Shown piece after piece: positions 19,551 to 30,355 of a stretch of 64,000 bases of DNA. A program made the translations under genes and the position numbers. The first letter of the stretch is position 1. Each line of letters begins with the position of its first letter. The DNA is taken from assembly GCA_902702965.1 (NCBI GenBank), contig CACRXP010000608.1, positions 122,246 through 186,245 of the forward strand, read 5' to 3'. This DNA is from Spirometra erinaceieuropaei. Taxonomy: Eukaryota > Platyhelminthes > Cestoda > Diphyllobothriidea > Diphyllobothriidae. The notes beneath the pieces were generated by a model. It was not told the origin of the DNA. It made no database searches and saw nothing but the letters and a program-made list of their open reading frames with translations.

Positions 19551-21980
19551 CTTCAAGTGTTAAGAGAGTTTAACTACTGTACGACTCTGTTGAAATTGAT
19601 GGAGGAAAAAACGTGAGTCGTCATTAAATGGGTCTTAGTTCAAAGCAATTTAAGTATTACCATACATGCGTGGTAGTCGTCGATAGACAAAAGACTCATC
19701 AATGTAGCAATTGCAGTGGCGATTTCGTCTACCCACTTAAAACTCACTAGCCGACGTAAAAGTTATTTAACCCCCGACGGATGGATTCAGACAAACGGCT
19801 GGAATCCCTTAACAGGCGTCCAAGGACACCAGGTGTTAATCGACTACCAAACTGCAAAATAAAGTAAAATCATGCCTCCGTGTTTATTTTTGTGCAGTTA
19901 ATTTGACGTAAACTATTCTGACTTGAAATAGAGCAGAAGGTCGCTCCACCAGACTGCAGTTATATGGAGGCTAAAAGCAAAGTTCGGAATTAATTTTTTA
20001 ATGTGGGTAAATATCTGGAAGACTGGGCCAAATGAAGTCATCACTCATAAGGGCTGGTACGAAAGAGTAGTATCCTCCATAAGTACTCTAACTCGAGTAT
20101 AATTCTACGTTTTTTTGAAGAAGTTAATGCGTCTAAAAGTCATCTGAGCAACAACTCCTGCTGTAATTATCCAGGAGATCGATCCGAGGACATCACGTAA
20201 TTCGTGCAGGTCAGCAAACATTTCTGAACTGGGTACATGTAGAGCAATCAGCGCGAATGCCTAGAGTCTGCATTTTGAGATCATCTCACAGAACCGAGTT
20301 TTTAATAATCAAAAATTCTGGGGATCCCCTTTACGGAAGTTCAATGACAACATTACGGGTGACTGGACGAGCTGGGACTTACCCATGCCAGACAGAGCTG
20401 CAATTTGAATTCATACTAGAGCGTCGAACGTCAAATGATATGTTGGTTGTTAGTGGAAGTATTAGTCGGCATATCTAGGTGCCGTTCGCGGATACTGCCC
20501 TACTGCGTGTGAGAACGTGGGTATTTTTTCCGTGAAGCTTAGCGAAAGAAGCCTGGCATGCGGTCGTTTATGAATGTGCACTGAGAATTGACAGCAGGCA
20601 TTGACAGAGATCATGGAAAGTAAGATGACCGTGACTGCCTTCGTTGATGTCACCCAGTCATATCGGACACGTGGAGCCTTGTGTGACATTTTGGGACGTT
20701 ATTCTCAAGGCACAGTGCACACTCCTAATTGCAACCCGCATGGCGCTGGCCGACAAAAATGACAAGACTAGCTTTCCACATACTTTCTTTCTGGTTTACT
20801 AACAAACAGAAATTACAAACTGTGCCTGTTTTGAGCCGTTGTTTTTTAAATTTCCTACTGCACGTCTTTTGTTACCGTGTACTACTCTAGAAATCAACTG
20901 CCAGGCAGGTCCAGTAAGGTGAGGGCGTTAGTTTTTTGTGTTGAAGGTATCGGAACCCATGCCAAAGGCGTGGTATGAAACACCTGACTGTTGTCTTGCC
21001 ACATTCGTGTCATTCGGAGATCGTATGCCTAATCACATTTATAAAGCGATTTTTTGCCTAGTATGCCGACTCAGCAAACCAATAAACAGCTTGGATCGAG
21101 ACGCTACTTCGTGTTTGTGCGAGAGGAAGTACAAATTTCCAAATTTTCTCTGGCGTTTAAAAAACCGATTGTCACCGTTTACTCTATACCACGGGATTGT
21201 TGTCGAGAACAATCTTCTGTGCTGGAAAGAGCCCATTAATATAGAAACATCTAGAATTGTGACTCCCCGTGTGCGTCCTCATTTTGGTTATCCCTCAACC
21301 AAAAGCAAAGGGGACTTCAAATAGACAAAATCAACCTTTCGAAATGGCTGCATGACTTGTGATATGCTAAAAAATTTAAAACATTCGCTTTTTATCTCAT
21401 CGAACAGCCTGTTGTATAAATATTCAATGACCGCTAACAGTTGAATGAAGGATCGCGAAATTTATGACACTAGTAAGTGTTCCAAGCCTCACTGCCTTCG
21501 TATCATTAAGATTCATATTCAAAAAGGTTTCAGGCATTTATGTTGACAGGACCTTTTCGCTCGGTGCGTAAAAGCATCACTGTGAATACGGCAGCCGGAG
21601 GTAAGAGGTGACTGTTATTTTTCCTCCTGATTTCTCGTTTAACAGACATCAAACAAGACCACTTTGTATCAGTAAGCCTATTATAATACACGGCCTTCAT
21701 CGCGAGAGTCAGTTAACCCTGGCGATGTGTCATAACTGTCTTGTGTCATAACTGTCTTCTAAAGCATTATCTGGAGAAGACTAACTGTCTATAAAAACTT
21801 GCATTGGTAGCGAGGTTTCAAAATTGTTCTGCTTGTTTGCTTATAATGCCAAATAAGAAACAATATTTTCGGAAATTGATTAAAGCAACTAAAAATAGCG
21901 ATGCCAACTGAACTTCTGAGATATAAAAAAATCATTCTTCGGCATTGTCAGAATAAAAGCATCATTTTTATTAGAAAGAA
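19551..21980. other. Unassigned stretch
   Basis: No supported gene. The longest frame (20938-21324 plus, 128 codons) shows no domain I recognise. Confidence 0.35.
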
Positions 21981-22206
21981 GTATTTGAAGACGAAGACAG
22001 GCTCTCCGGAAGAGGTTTATTTATGTGCTGACGTTTCAAAGAGCTGGGTCGGCTCTTCATTGTCAAGGCGTAAAATGCACTTTAAATTAAATTTCTGATC
22101 GAAAAAGTGTATTTTACGCTTTGACAATGAAGATCCGACCCAGCTCTTTGAAACATTAGCACTTAAATAAACCTCTCCCGGAGAGCCTGTCTTCGTTTTC
22201 AAATAC
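21981..22206. repeat. Snap-back palindrome of two PLE 3' tails
   Basis: Left arm 21981-22082 and right arm 22106-22206 are nearly perfect reverse complements around a 23-bp AT-rich loop. Read outward from the centre, each arm carries TTGACAATGAAGA, a GC stem (GACCCAGCTC), TTTGAAAC, AGCAC and AAATAAA: the order of the PLE/hammerhead 3' tail at 19477-19525. The left arm keeps GAAACGTC (minus strand, 22030-22037), the right has GAAACATT. No open frame. Confidence 0.65.
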
Positions 22207-23840
22207 TCAACCCGGATATCTCAACTTTGCCAATCTGAACAGAAAGAAGTATGTTTATGCATCGCAAGCAGTACGTTTATGACGATTTTCCTCGAACGTA
22301 TTCCCAGGCGTAGTCGATTGCCAGCAACTAAGAAGGAGATGCTGCAAAAACACACATTTCTGCTATCTCTCACGCCAGAAATTTCAACAAAATGTCCTTC
22401 TACTGCTTAGCAACACCCCAAACAATACATTACACCCTTAAGCCCAAATTTAATTTAGACAAGAAAAACTGATTACCATGTGCCGATTGTTTAATGATCG
22501 CAGTAAATAGTATGCAGATCATTGTAGGACCTTAAGATTAAGCGACAAGGATTACGTATATGAACGCAGTAAGGAAATGCCACCTGTTATTTAACAAAGT
22601 CATCAGCGTTTTAACGCTCATGCTTTACTGGCAAAGGTATGCATTATATCTAACAATATTCGGAGTATATTTCACTACTCGACTTTTCTCCGCGCCGAAC
22701 TTTTTTCAAATGAGCTTTCCTCTTACTAAAGAATTATGTGTGGGGAGGTGCAAAACAATGAACCAATGCAGATATTTCAGCAGCACCGACTTTTTGAGGC
22801 GGTGCAGGTCATTGAATGTCATCCTGCCGACGTAGGACCAACAAAAACTCTACCGAACAACACCAACTTTTAAAAATATTTTATGTAGTTCTCCATGGAC
22901 TTTCCTTATCCCGCACATATACCTAACCCTTGCCAATTAAGCATTATTAAAATGCAGTGTCACAAACTGCCACACTTGTTGAGTTGCCGCATGTACATAT
23001 ACACGCATAAACATGCATGGATGCTCGAAAAAGACACCCGAATTTTTAACAATTTCGACTTCCAAAAGTGCTGCTTTTAGTTGAACACTCCCTTAATGCC
23101 GGCGGCAACGGTTTCTGTTTGTTTAGATTTTTCCGCATATTTCAGCGTAGTGTATCAGTCATGTTACCACGTGTAAGATCCACTTGATTTACCCAACTTT
23201 ATTAGGTCCAAGGAGAGAATAACATATGAAATATCAAGCGGGAGAAAACCGACAGAAATCCAAAAACCTTATCGTGAGGGAAGTTTCCAAAACCAAGTTT
23301 TAATCGCAGGAAAAATTGGACTGAAACAATGTGGCTCAAATGTAAGCTGATAAGCGTATAAAATCAGCAAAAAATAATTGTTTCAGCATATGAAAATTGC
23401 CCCGTCAAACACAATGACCAACTAAAGCAAACAAAGCAAACAGTGCTGAGAAATTCTTGCAGTCAGCGTGAGTCTGCGAGAGCACATACTGGCGGTGCAT
23501 CCATAGTACGTTCCGTCTGACAAAACGTCTCTGCGAGAACCCAAGTCCGGAAACTAAACACATCTCCTTAGCTGGATTGGAGGACGGTCTTTGTAATCAT
23601 CAGACCAATAAGTTTTGCACCCTGATCACTTGCGTTACTTGATTGTATGTTTTGACATGATTTATAAAATGCATACGACCTACTTCTATTTCAACCACTA
23701 AACATTCTCCTTCTTTTTCTCCCAAAACGCACATATGTAGTCAAATTATTAGTGTGTGCTATGGGATGTGCCCGCCCCATCGTGTCTTGGGACTCCACCC
23801 AGACCATCGCAGGCAACCTTATAAGGAAACGTAGTTAAGC
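22207..23840. other. Unassigned stretch
   Basis: Nothing recognised. Open frame 22560-22835 (91 codons) is hydrophobic at its start but has no supporting context. Confidence 0.35.
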
Positions 23841-24420
23841 AGGACAATGGGAAAGGGAACTGAAATACCGTTTATTGGCTTATTAGCCGTCACTGTCTTA
23901 GTCGGTACTGCCACTTTCGCACAATTACTTGGTCAAAGTGAAACCGCATGTGAGAGTTCTAAATCGAGCTTCGATGCACAACGGGACGAGTGCGTACCCA
24001 TAACGCAATCACTGAGTGCCCCTCTACCACACATTTGCCCCTAAAGAGGCCCATACGATTGGCGCGCCGGATAAACACAAGGGCTATGTCGGGGTCGACA
24101 GGCGTTATTGGAAATGCGCAGCCATAGCAAATGCCAACATTTGGGGTGTAGCGGCTGACCCAGTTACCGGCTTGCGTCGCGCCAAATGGAATCCGTGTCG
24201 TTCCTCCGCTTTTCTGGTATACAAAATCCTGATGGCGGAGCAGGATGTGGTGGTATGTCTGGGTGCGGTCTCTCGCCATGCCAGCTTCTCCCGCCTCCGG
24301 TCTTCTTGGCTCTCTCCCTTGACACCAGATCCAGGTGGCAGAGGAGGTGAGGGTGAGGTAGATGCTTCGAAAGTCCACTGTCGTTATAAAAGAAACCACG
24401 CACATGTCAACATCCCTGTT
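23841..24420 (-). repeat. Dispersed repeat with decayed type i hammerhead tail
   Basis: On the minus strand the segment ends CAGTGACGGCTAATAAGCC, then ATAAACGGTATTTCAGTTCC (about 23871-23911), a mutated form of the SINE hammerhead tail seen at 5060 and 56644. Frames of 148 and 187 codons cross this region on opposite strands but have no recognisable domain and are probably non-coding repeat. Confidence 0.45.
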
Positions 24421-25805
24421 CTCACAAGGGGAACCTTGTCGGTCAGGACGGTTAAACTGTCGTATGCTATTTCTTCACCTAAGGTGAGAGTTCATAGAAG
24501 GAGAGACAGTATTGGGACCAGTAAAGGGCTCAGGAGGCTAGGATATAAGTGGAGTCAGGAAGTCAGAACATACGGCTAACTGTGTGGACACAGTGCCTGA
24601 GCGGTTAATGGCTGAATGTCAGCATCTTACCAACCATATTTTGGAAACGCTTGAAATGGAAAATTAAAATGCGCCGTTCGAGTGAAAGAGCACCTGAGCG
24701 ATACGCTCATTCTGCTGGGCATAGAGCTCAATCTAAAACTGAGGCAGGGGCTTCTGAATATTTCGGCAACCTACGCCAAGTATGATTGTGGAAGCAACTG
24801 TGACTCCGGTAATTTGTACGCTTTCCGTTGCATCTCAATATGTGTAAAATAAATCAATTTCTGAAAGTGTTTTCAACAACCGGTATATACTACATGATCA
24901 ACTGCAAGGAAAGTAATGTCTTGGTAATGTACTATATGAAGTTAAAGGTATTTGCTTTTATTCAAAATCTGATTCTTTAGGCATTTGAAACCAATATCCT
25001 CAGTTTTATGTGTTATTTCCGTCATTAATAATCTTGTATGTACGGTGTCCGCAAATATTGCAGTCGTTCTTTTCCTGCAGTCATAGTGAGGTCTCCGCAC
25101 ACGTCTAGAGCATCAGTACAGTAGCTGGCATATCACAGGAAGTGCTAACAACAGTTTGGAAAGATTGTTTAGGTGAAGGGGGTGGTTGTATCGACTAACA
25201 TGCAGCGTAATCCGCGATATTTCGGACACGCCATGATGTCGGCTTTTGAATGAGTTTCTTTTCGGCCACCTGCAAAATGGTATGTGCGACAAAAATGACG
25301 CCTCATGTAGTATGCATATCGACAATGTCCTTCGATGGCATTATAAATACAAATATAGTAAACAGAGAATATGTTTAAAATGCTCGCTATTGTATTTGTC
25401 TGACTGCAAATTATGTCTTCTTTAAATATTTTACTTAATTCTAAAAACAACGTCCTAATTTCGGAGTAACTTGGAACTTGACCCACAGTTGCACTTGAGT
25501 TTAGAGTTTCCAAACTACATGGTGTACACTTTCTGCAAAGCAAAAGCATACATTTGTCTACGCTATTAAGTAGACGTCATGTCAGGTTCGGAATTATGTA
25601 TTGGTTGTAGACCCTGTTGAATACTTCATATGCAGCATGAATAAATGAACAGATAGGATGTTCTGTGAGTGGACATTTCGCAGTCTTAGAAAATCTCTTA
25701 AACAGAAAACTTTCAAACCAAAAGATAACCTTTCTGAGGATGCAACAGTTAAAAAGTCTTTATTCGATGCCAAATAAGTAAGAGAATGAACACTCGCTTC
25801 GATCT
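24421..25805. other. Unassigned stretch
   Basis: No gene or repeat recognised. Confidence 0.35.
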
Positions 25806-25915
25806 AGTTGTGGAAAACTCGGTGCCTCGATGGGATTCGAACCCAAGACAGCAAGGGGAGGTTTTAGTTCAGACAACGCTATGGCCTCCTGAGCTAAGAG
25901 GCCTCATCCAGACGA
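25806..25915 (-). repeat. tRNA-like SINE head (family B), inverted copy
   Basis: On the minus strand GCCTCTTAGCTCAGGAGG supplies an A-box-like block and GGTTCGAATCCCATC a good B box, ending GAGGCACC which pairs in part with the 5' GCCTC. It looks like a tRNA with a long variable region but the acceptor stem is imperfect, so I call it a SINE head, not a working tRNA gene. Confidence 0.55.
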
Positions 25916-25925
25916 CGCCGGTTTA

Positions 25926-26066
25926 ATCACATTTGGGTCATCTGGTGGATTCTGGATGTGTTGCATAGGAAATCCCGCTTGGGCAGTTAGCTTACTATAT
26001 CAGATTTGTTGGATCCAGATGTTGCAGTAGATCGGACGAGTAAATTTGACCAAATTGTGCTTAAAA
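25926..26066 (+). repeat. SINE body, copy 1
   Basis: Shares GTCATCTGGTGGATTCT, AGGAAATCC, GCTTGGGCAGT and TATCAGATTTG with 26235-26368. Confidence 0.55.
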
Positions 26067-26077
26067 TCGCGCCGTCC

Positions 26078-26175
26078 GGTGGGGCCTCGAAGCTGAGGTG
26101 GTTAGAGCGTTTGCTGTGCTAAAACCTCCACTTGCTGTTGTGTATTCGAATTCCAACCGAGGCACCGAGTTTTCA
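26078..26175 (+). repeat. tRNA-like SINE head (family B), copy 2
   Basis: GGGGCCTCGAAGCTGAGGTGG, CTAAAACCTCCACTTGCTG and a mutated B box (GTATTCGAATTCC), followed by the shared GAGGCACCGAGTTTT. Confidence 0.6.
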
Positions 26176-26234
26176 CAGTTGGGCCAATATGAATTATTCA
26201 AAATCTGCAAAAACATCTATGAATTACGTAAGCC

Positions 26235-26368
26235 TGGTGGTCATCTGGTGGATTCTAGGTGAATTACTTAGGAAATCCTGCTTGGGCAGTCAACTTACTG
26301 TATCAGATTTGGTGGATTCCAGACCTTGCAGTAGGATGGGCGGGTAACTTGACCCAAATGTGATTAAA
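26235..26368 (+). repeat. SINE body, copy 2
   Basis: Second copy of the body. Head and body alternate, giving a partly tandem arrangement with a period near 310 bp. Confidence 0.55.
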
Positions 26369-26376
26369 CTCGCGTC
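26366..26376 (+). repeat. 11-bp target site duplication, left
   Basis: AAACTCGCGTC, identical to 27380-27390 on the other side of the inverted array. Confidence 0.7.
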
Positions 26377-26422
26377 TAGGGTAAGGTGACACCATACTAA
26401 CAGCACAGGTACTAGCCAAAAG

Positions 26423-26495
26423 CCCATACACGCGTGTTTCGCCGATGTTTTGCAACTGCATGGCGCAGCTGCGAGGGGTTCGGCTCGTCAGTGGG
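26423..26495 (-). ncRNA. Hammerhead ribozyme motif, type ii, array copy 1
   Basis: Minus strand: stem I CCCA, core CUGACGA, stem II GCCGA/UCGGC closed by an enlarged loop with its own hairpin, core GAAA, stem III CACGCGTG (palindromic), U-A, then UGGG pairing with CCCA. Every conserved hammerhead position is present with no extra base. Predicted cleavage lies between 26427 and 26426. Confidence 0.7.
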
Positions 26496-26768
26496 TCCCC
26501 CAGCATTCCCCGTGTGTTTTCTGGTAGATACTCCAATTTAGAAATTGTCACTTTTTAATTTCCTGAGAAATTTTGTGCGAAGTAGGAGTAGATCAGTATA
26601 TTCAAGGTCTATAGGCACAGACCGAGAATTTTATACATGAATATTTGGGCCAAAGTCCATCAGCCACAGCGGGTAACCGCGTAATATTCATTAACTGCCT
26701 ACAGGCAGCTAGTAGTATAATCTAGGGTAAGGTGACACCATACTAACAGCACAGGTACTAGCCAAAAG

Positions 26769-26841
26769 CCCATACACGCGTGTTTCGCCGATGTTTTGCC
26801 GCTGCATGGCGCAGCTGCGAGGGGTTCGGCTCGTCAGTGGG
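26769..26841 (-). ncRNA. Hammerhead ribozyme motif, type ii, array copy 2
   Basis: Same as copy 1, exactly 346 bp away. If both cut in one transcript, the product would be a 346-nt RNA monomer. Confidence 0.7.
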
Positions 26842-26891
26842 TCCCCCAGCATTCCCCGTGTGTTTTCTGGTAGATACTCCAATTTAGAAAT

Positions 26892-26892
26892 N
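26892..26892. other. Single undetermined base at the array centre
   Basis: One N exactly where the repeat changes orientation, a likely scaffold or contig join. Confidence 0.9.
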
Positions 26893-27081
26893 TTACGCGG
26901 TTACCCGCTGTGGCTGATGGACTTTGGCCCAAATATTCATGTATAAAATTCTCGGTCTGTGCCTATAGACCTTGAATATACTGATCTACTCCTACTTCGC
27001 ACAAAATTTCTCAGGAAATTAAAAAGTGACAATTTCTAAATTGGAGTATCTACCAGAAAACACACGGGGAATGCTGGGGGA

Positions 27082-27154
27082 CCCACTGACGAGCCGAACC
27101 CCTCGCAGCTGCGCCATGCAGCGGCAAAACATCGGCGAAACACGCGTGTATGGG
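27082..27154 (+). ncRNA. Hammerhead ribozyme motif, type ii, array copy 3
   Basis: CCCA 27082-27085, CTGACGA 27086-27092, GCCGA 27093-27097, loop with inner hairpin GCTGC/GCAGC, TCGGC 27132-27136, GAAA 27137-27140, CACGCGTG 27141-27148, TA, TGGG 27151-27154. Cleavage predicted after 27150. As a monomer stem III would be three pairs with a CGCG loop. Two molecules could pair along the whole palindrome. Confidence 0.75.
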
Positions 27155-27379
27155 CTTTTGGCTAGTACCTGTGCTGTTAGTATGGTGTCACCTTACCCTA
27201 GATTATACTACTAGCTGCCTGTAGGCAGTTAATGAATATTACGCGGTTACCCGCTGTGGCTGATGGACTTTGGCCCAAATATTCATGTATAAAATTCTCG
27301 GTCTGTGCCTATAGACCTTGAATATACTGATCTACTCCTACTTCGCACAAAATTTCTCAGGAAATTAAAAAGTGACAAT

Positions 27380-27390
27380 AAACTCGCGTC
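27380..27390 (+). repeat. 11-bp target site duplication, right
   Basis: AAACTCGCGTC, matching 26366-26376. Confidence 0.7.
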
Positions 27391-27510
27391 GTTCGGTGAG
27401 ACCTCGTAGCTCAGGTAGCTAGAGTGTTGGCTGTGCTAAAACCTCCACTTGCTGTTGTGCGTTCGAATCCTACCGAGGCACCGAGTTTTTCACAGTTGTG
27501 TCAAAGTGAA
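27391..27510 (+). repeat. tRNA-like SINE head (family B), copy 3
   Basis: GAGACCTCGTAGCTCAGGTAG (A box) and GCGTTCGAATCCTACC (B box), then GAGGCACCGAGTTTTTCACAG. It continues the SINE interrupted by the inverted array. Confidence 0.65.
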
Positions 27511-29356
27511 TTATTCAAAATCTGCCATAACACCCAAGAGTGAACTTCCTTGTGCATATTTTCTATTCAACATTTTTGAATTAATATGAACATCGACAGT
27601 TAGTGAGAAAATACATTTACTAATGTAGTTATTTTTTACCGGGTGGGGTTTGTGCAGGCGACCGGAAAAAAGCTCATTCAAAAGGTAACATCCCGAAGTG
27701 AGCGAAATATTTTAGAATCATGCTGCAAGACGATCAGTCTTACAACCATGTTTGATTAAAACTGCGTTATATAGGCCAGATACCGTATGCATGTAGCTGT
27801 AAAGATTAGCGTAATACAGGCATAATTTCGAATATAAGTCTGCAAATAACTTATTCGTTAAAAAGTTCGAAAGGAAATATCTGCATCTCGCACATAGCAC
27901 CCGTATAAAGCTTATAATAAATATGCATTCCGTCCTCTAGTCGCAAGCGCAAGTTTCATTTTGCATAAGCTATGCGAATAAATGGAGATTGTTGCAGCCT
28001 ACTAAAGTAATGATTTCTGCTATGCAAGTCACCAAAATTGGGTGAGACATATTTCATTCGGAAACCATCAAACTAGAATCTAGGGCCTAACTTGGTAGCA
28101 CATTTTATGTCCTCTTGTACCGCAACCTCATCCACACGTTCGCTCTATTTTGAGCCATATTTATAGTGCTTTGTCACTGCTGCAAGGCATCATAAACAAA
28201 GGCAAGCGGCAAACAGAAACCCGGAGACTTCGAAGGAAAGTATAAAATTTCACTACTAAACGTCAACTTCAGCGCCTTTAACCTCCACGTTTTCAAACAT
28301 ATAACAATTATGTATTTGAAACATAAAATTCAAGTACATTTTTAAAAAACTTAATAGTCAGATTGCAAAGACGTTATAGATGCTAGCGTAGAAATACGTC
28401 CTAGTTAGAATTAATTTAGATTAAGCAGTCAGAAAGAATAAGGACACTTTTCAAGGAAAGGGGTCTGTGCTTCCTGCCTTTTCCTCACTTACAGTAGGTT
28501 CTCCTTAAAAAATATCCAGTTCGCAAATCACAACTCTTTCTAAGCCTCCGGTAGGCAGCTTTGACGTTTATGTGGATTCTTCTGTGTCAACTGCCACTTG
28601 CTGGCATTCCACTCCATTCGGCACTTAGAAGAAGCACACACACACATGCACACCTCTTGCGTTTATGATCGTCCGGGGTTTAAAAAGGCAACTCGAGTGG
28701 ATACTCCGTAATGTGACATTTGTGGCCCCAAAGTTGGTCTCATAGGGGACTGACTTCAGGTTGTGCATGCATATGGCTGCACTTTAAGTCATTTTAAATG
28801 TTCGGAAGTCGCAATTTCTCTTTGGTCTATACTACGGGTTGGAATAAACGAATACTAAGCCTGTTAACAATTTTAGGACGTACCTTGCCAACCGGAAATA
28901 TAATATCCTCACGTCGCTTAATATTCTTTTACAGGTTGATTTGGCAACATCAGCTCTCAGTTTTCTTATGAAGAAAACCGTGAAAAAATGGAAGTTGTAG
29001 TCCCGAGGCACGAAAAAATCAGTGATCTCATAGACCTTCGTTAATGAATGCATTGACTACAACATATAGTACTACAAAGACCGCCTTTCAACCTACAAAC
29101 TTGTCTTGTTTGCTCCTGAAAGACCCTCACGTCAGTGTGATCCACCTGATTCTTAAGCGGTTTCATGACGAAAGATTTATTATGGTCGCCACGTTTACCA
29201 ATCTAACTGCTTTGATTAGTAAACACGTGTTTCACCCGAACGTTATCAAAATAAACACTGGTAACTGTTTTCGCAACCGTGATTTCTGCCGTCAAAACGC
29301 TCGTATTTAAGAAGAAAATGAACTCAAAGAGGTTTCGTGAAAGTATTGGGACCCAA
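27511..29356. other. Unassigned stretch
   Basis: AT-rich. Short CA run near 28631-28645. No gene recognised. Confidence 0.35.
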
Positions 29357-29624
29357 NNNNNNNNNNNNNNNNNNNNNNNNNNNNNNNNNNNNNNNNNNNN
29401 NNNNNNNNNNNNNNNNNNNNNNNNNNNNNNNNNNNNNNNNNNNNNNNNNNNNNNNNNNNNNNNNNNNNNNNNNNNNNNNNNNNNNNNNNNNNNNNNNNNN
29501 NNNNNNNNNNNNNNNNNNNNNNNNNNNNNNNNNNNNNNNNNNNNNNNNNNNNNNNNNNNNNNNNNNNNNNNNNNNNNNNNNNNNNNNNNNNNNNNNNNNN
29601 NNNNNNNNNNNNNNNNNNNNNNNN
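29357..29624. other. Assembly gap (268 N)
   Basis: Unsequenced. Frames that appear to cross it are meaningless. Confidence 0.99.
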
Positions 29625-29989
29625 GCGGCAACAGAACAGAATTCGAAAAACCAGTCCGCTAGATCTGGCGGGGAGAGTGTGACTGGTTTCTTCAGCTGGT
29701 CGAGGTTGTTGCCGAGTTGTCGCCAGTAACTAACACGACGTCGTGAATTCATCTACGACACAGGGCTATAATAAGTTTGTGCGGTCTGGCACGTCGGACG
29801 ACTGTCATTCTGACAAACTGATCACATTTGCGTAAGCATTGTGTAAGTCCTGCTGAGAAAAAAGAATAGCCAGATCATTTTAGGCTGCTGCACTTAAAGG
29901 ATAACGGTAAGTTTGGTACCTGCATCTCTCAATTAAATTTAATGGTCTTATTATTGTTTATGAGAGGGACTATGCATGAGTCTTCTTAG

Positions 29990-30125
29990 AAAAGTTAATA
30001 AGTCGGGCGTACGCCTTCGACAACAGAGACCGTTCAGAGATAGCAAGGAAGCGGAACGTTTGTGTTCTAACCGAGTCAAAGTCAACCAAAACACAGTCGA
30101 CGATCTTTGCAGAACGCATCGTATG
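29990..30125 (+). CDS. Possible internal exon, function unknown
   Basis: A segment open throughout is preceded by CTTCTTAG and followed by a strong GTGAGT donor. It would encode about 45 residues rich in Arg and Lys (VNKSGVRLRQQRPF, then SNRVKVNQNTVDDLC). No homology is recognised. It could equally be chance or an old element. Confidence 0.25.
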
Positions 30126-30223
30126 GTGAGTATCGAAATAACACAAAAAGGGCTAACTACTCTTTCGGAGGAAATAAGGGCAACATGTGGTTTGGTAGCC
30201 CGCCTGACGGGCACAGTACTGCC

Positions 30224-30355
30224 GGGGTTGGGGTTAAGGGTTATGGGTCACAGTTAGGGGTTAGGGTTAGGGGTTATCCTTAAAGGCTAGGGTTAGGGGT
30301 TAGAGTTTAGGATTGGACGTTATAGTTAGGGGTTGTGGTTAGGATTAGCGGTTAG
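30224..30355 (+). repeat. Telomere-like tract (TTAGGGG variants)
   Basis: Plus strand GGGGTTAGGGTTAGGGGTTA and variants, the least decayed of the internal tracts apart from the window end. Confidence 0.65.

Larger units (their letters stand above)
26377..27379. mobile_element. Inverted array of a 346-bp hammerhead repeat (type ii)
   Basis: Left arm: a full unit (26377-26722) and the first 169 bp of a second (26723-26891). After a single N the right arm carries the reverse complement of one unit and part of another. Copies differ by only one or two bases (CAACTGC versus CCGCTGC), so they are very recent or partly an assembly product. The block sits between exact 11-bp duplications and splits a tRNA-headed SINE. 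The unit is read on the minus strand in the left arm and the plus strand in the right. It carries a hammerhead fold and no tRNA-like promoter that I can see. Related diverged unit at 45516-45860. Confidence 0.7.

Noticed and set aside
21901..22202. Two opposite frames sharing the peptide SWVGSSLS
   Set aside because: The similarity comes from the palindrome of PLE tails. Neither frame is a gene.
24016..24579. 187-codon plus-strand frame
   Set aside because: Covers a dispersed repeat with a decayed ribozyme tail. An equally long frame runs on the other strand, and no domain is visible.
25806..25893. Functional tRNA gene
   Set aside because: A and B boxes are good, but the acceptor stem is imperfect and the same head repeats at 26078 and 27391 followed by a shared SINE body.
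29203..29752. Frames of 127-142 codons across the N gap
   Set aside because: Most residues are undetermined. The apparent length comes from the gap.
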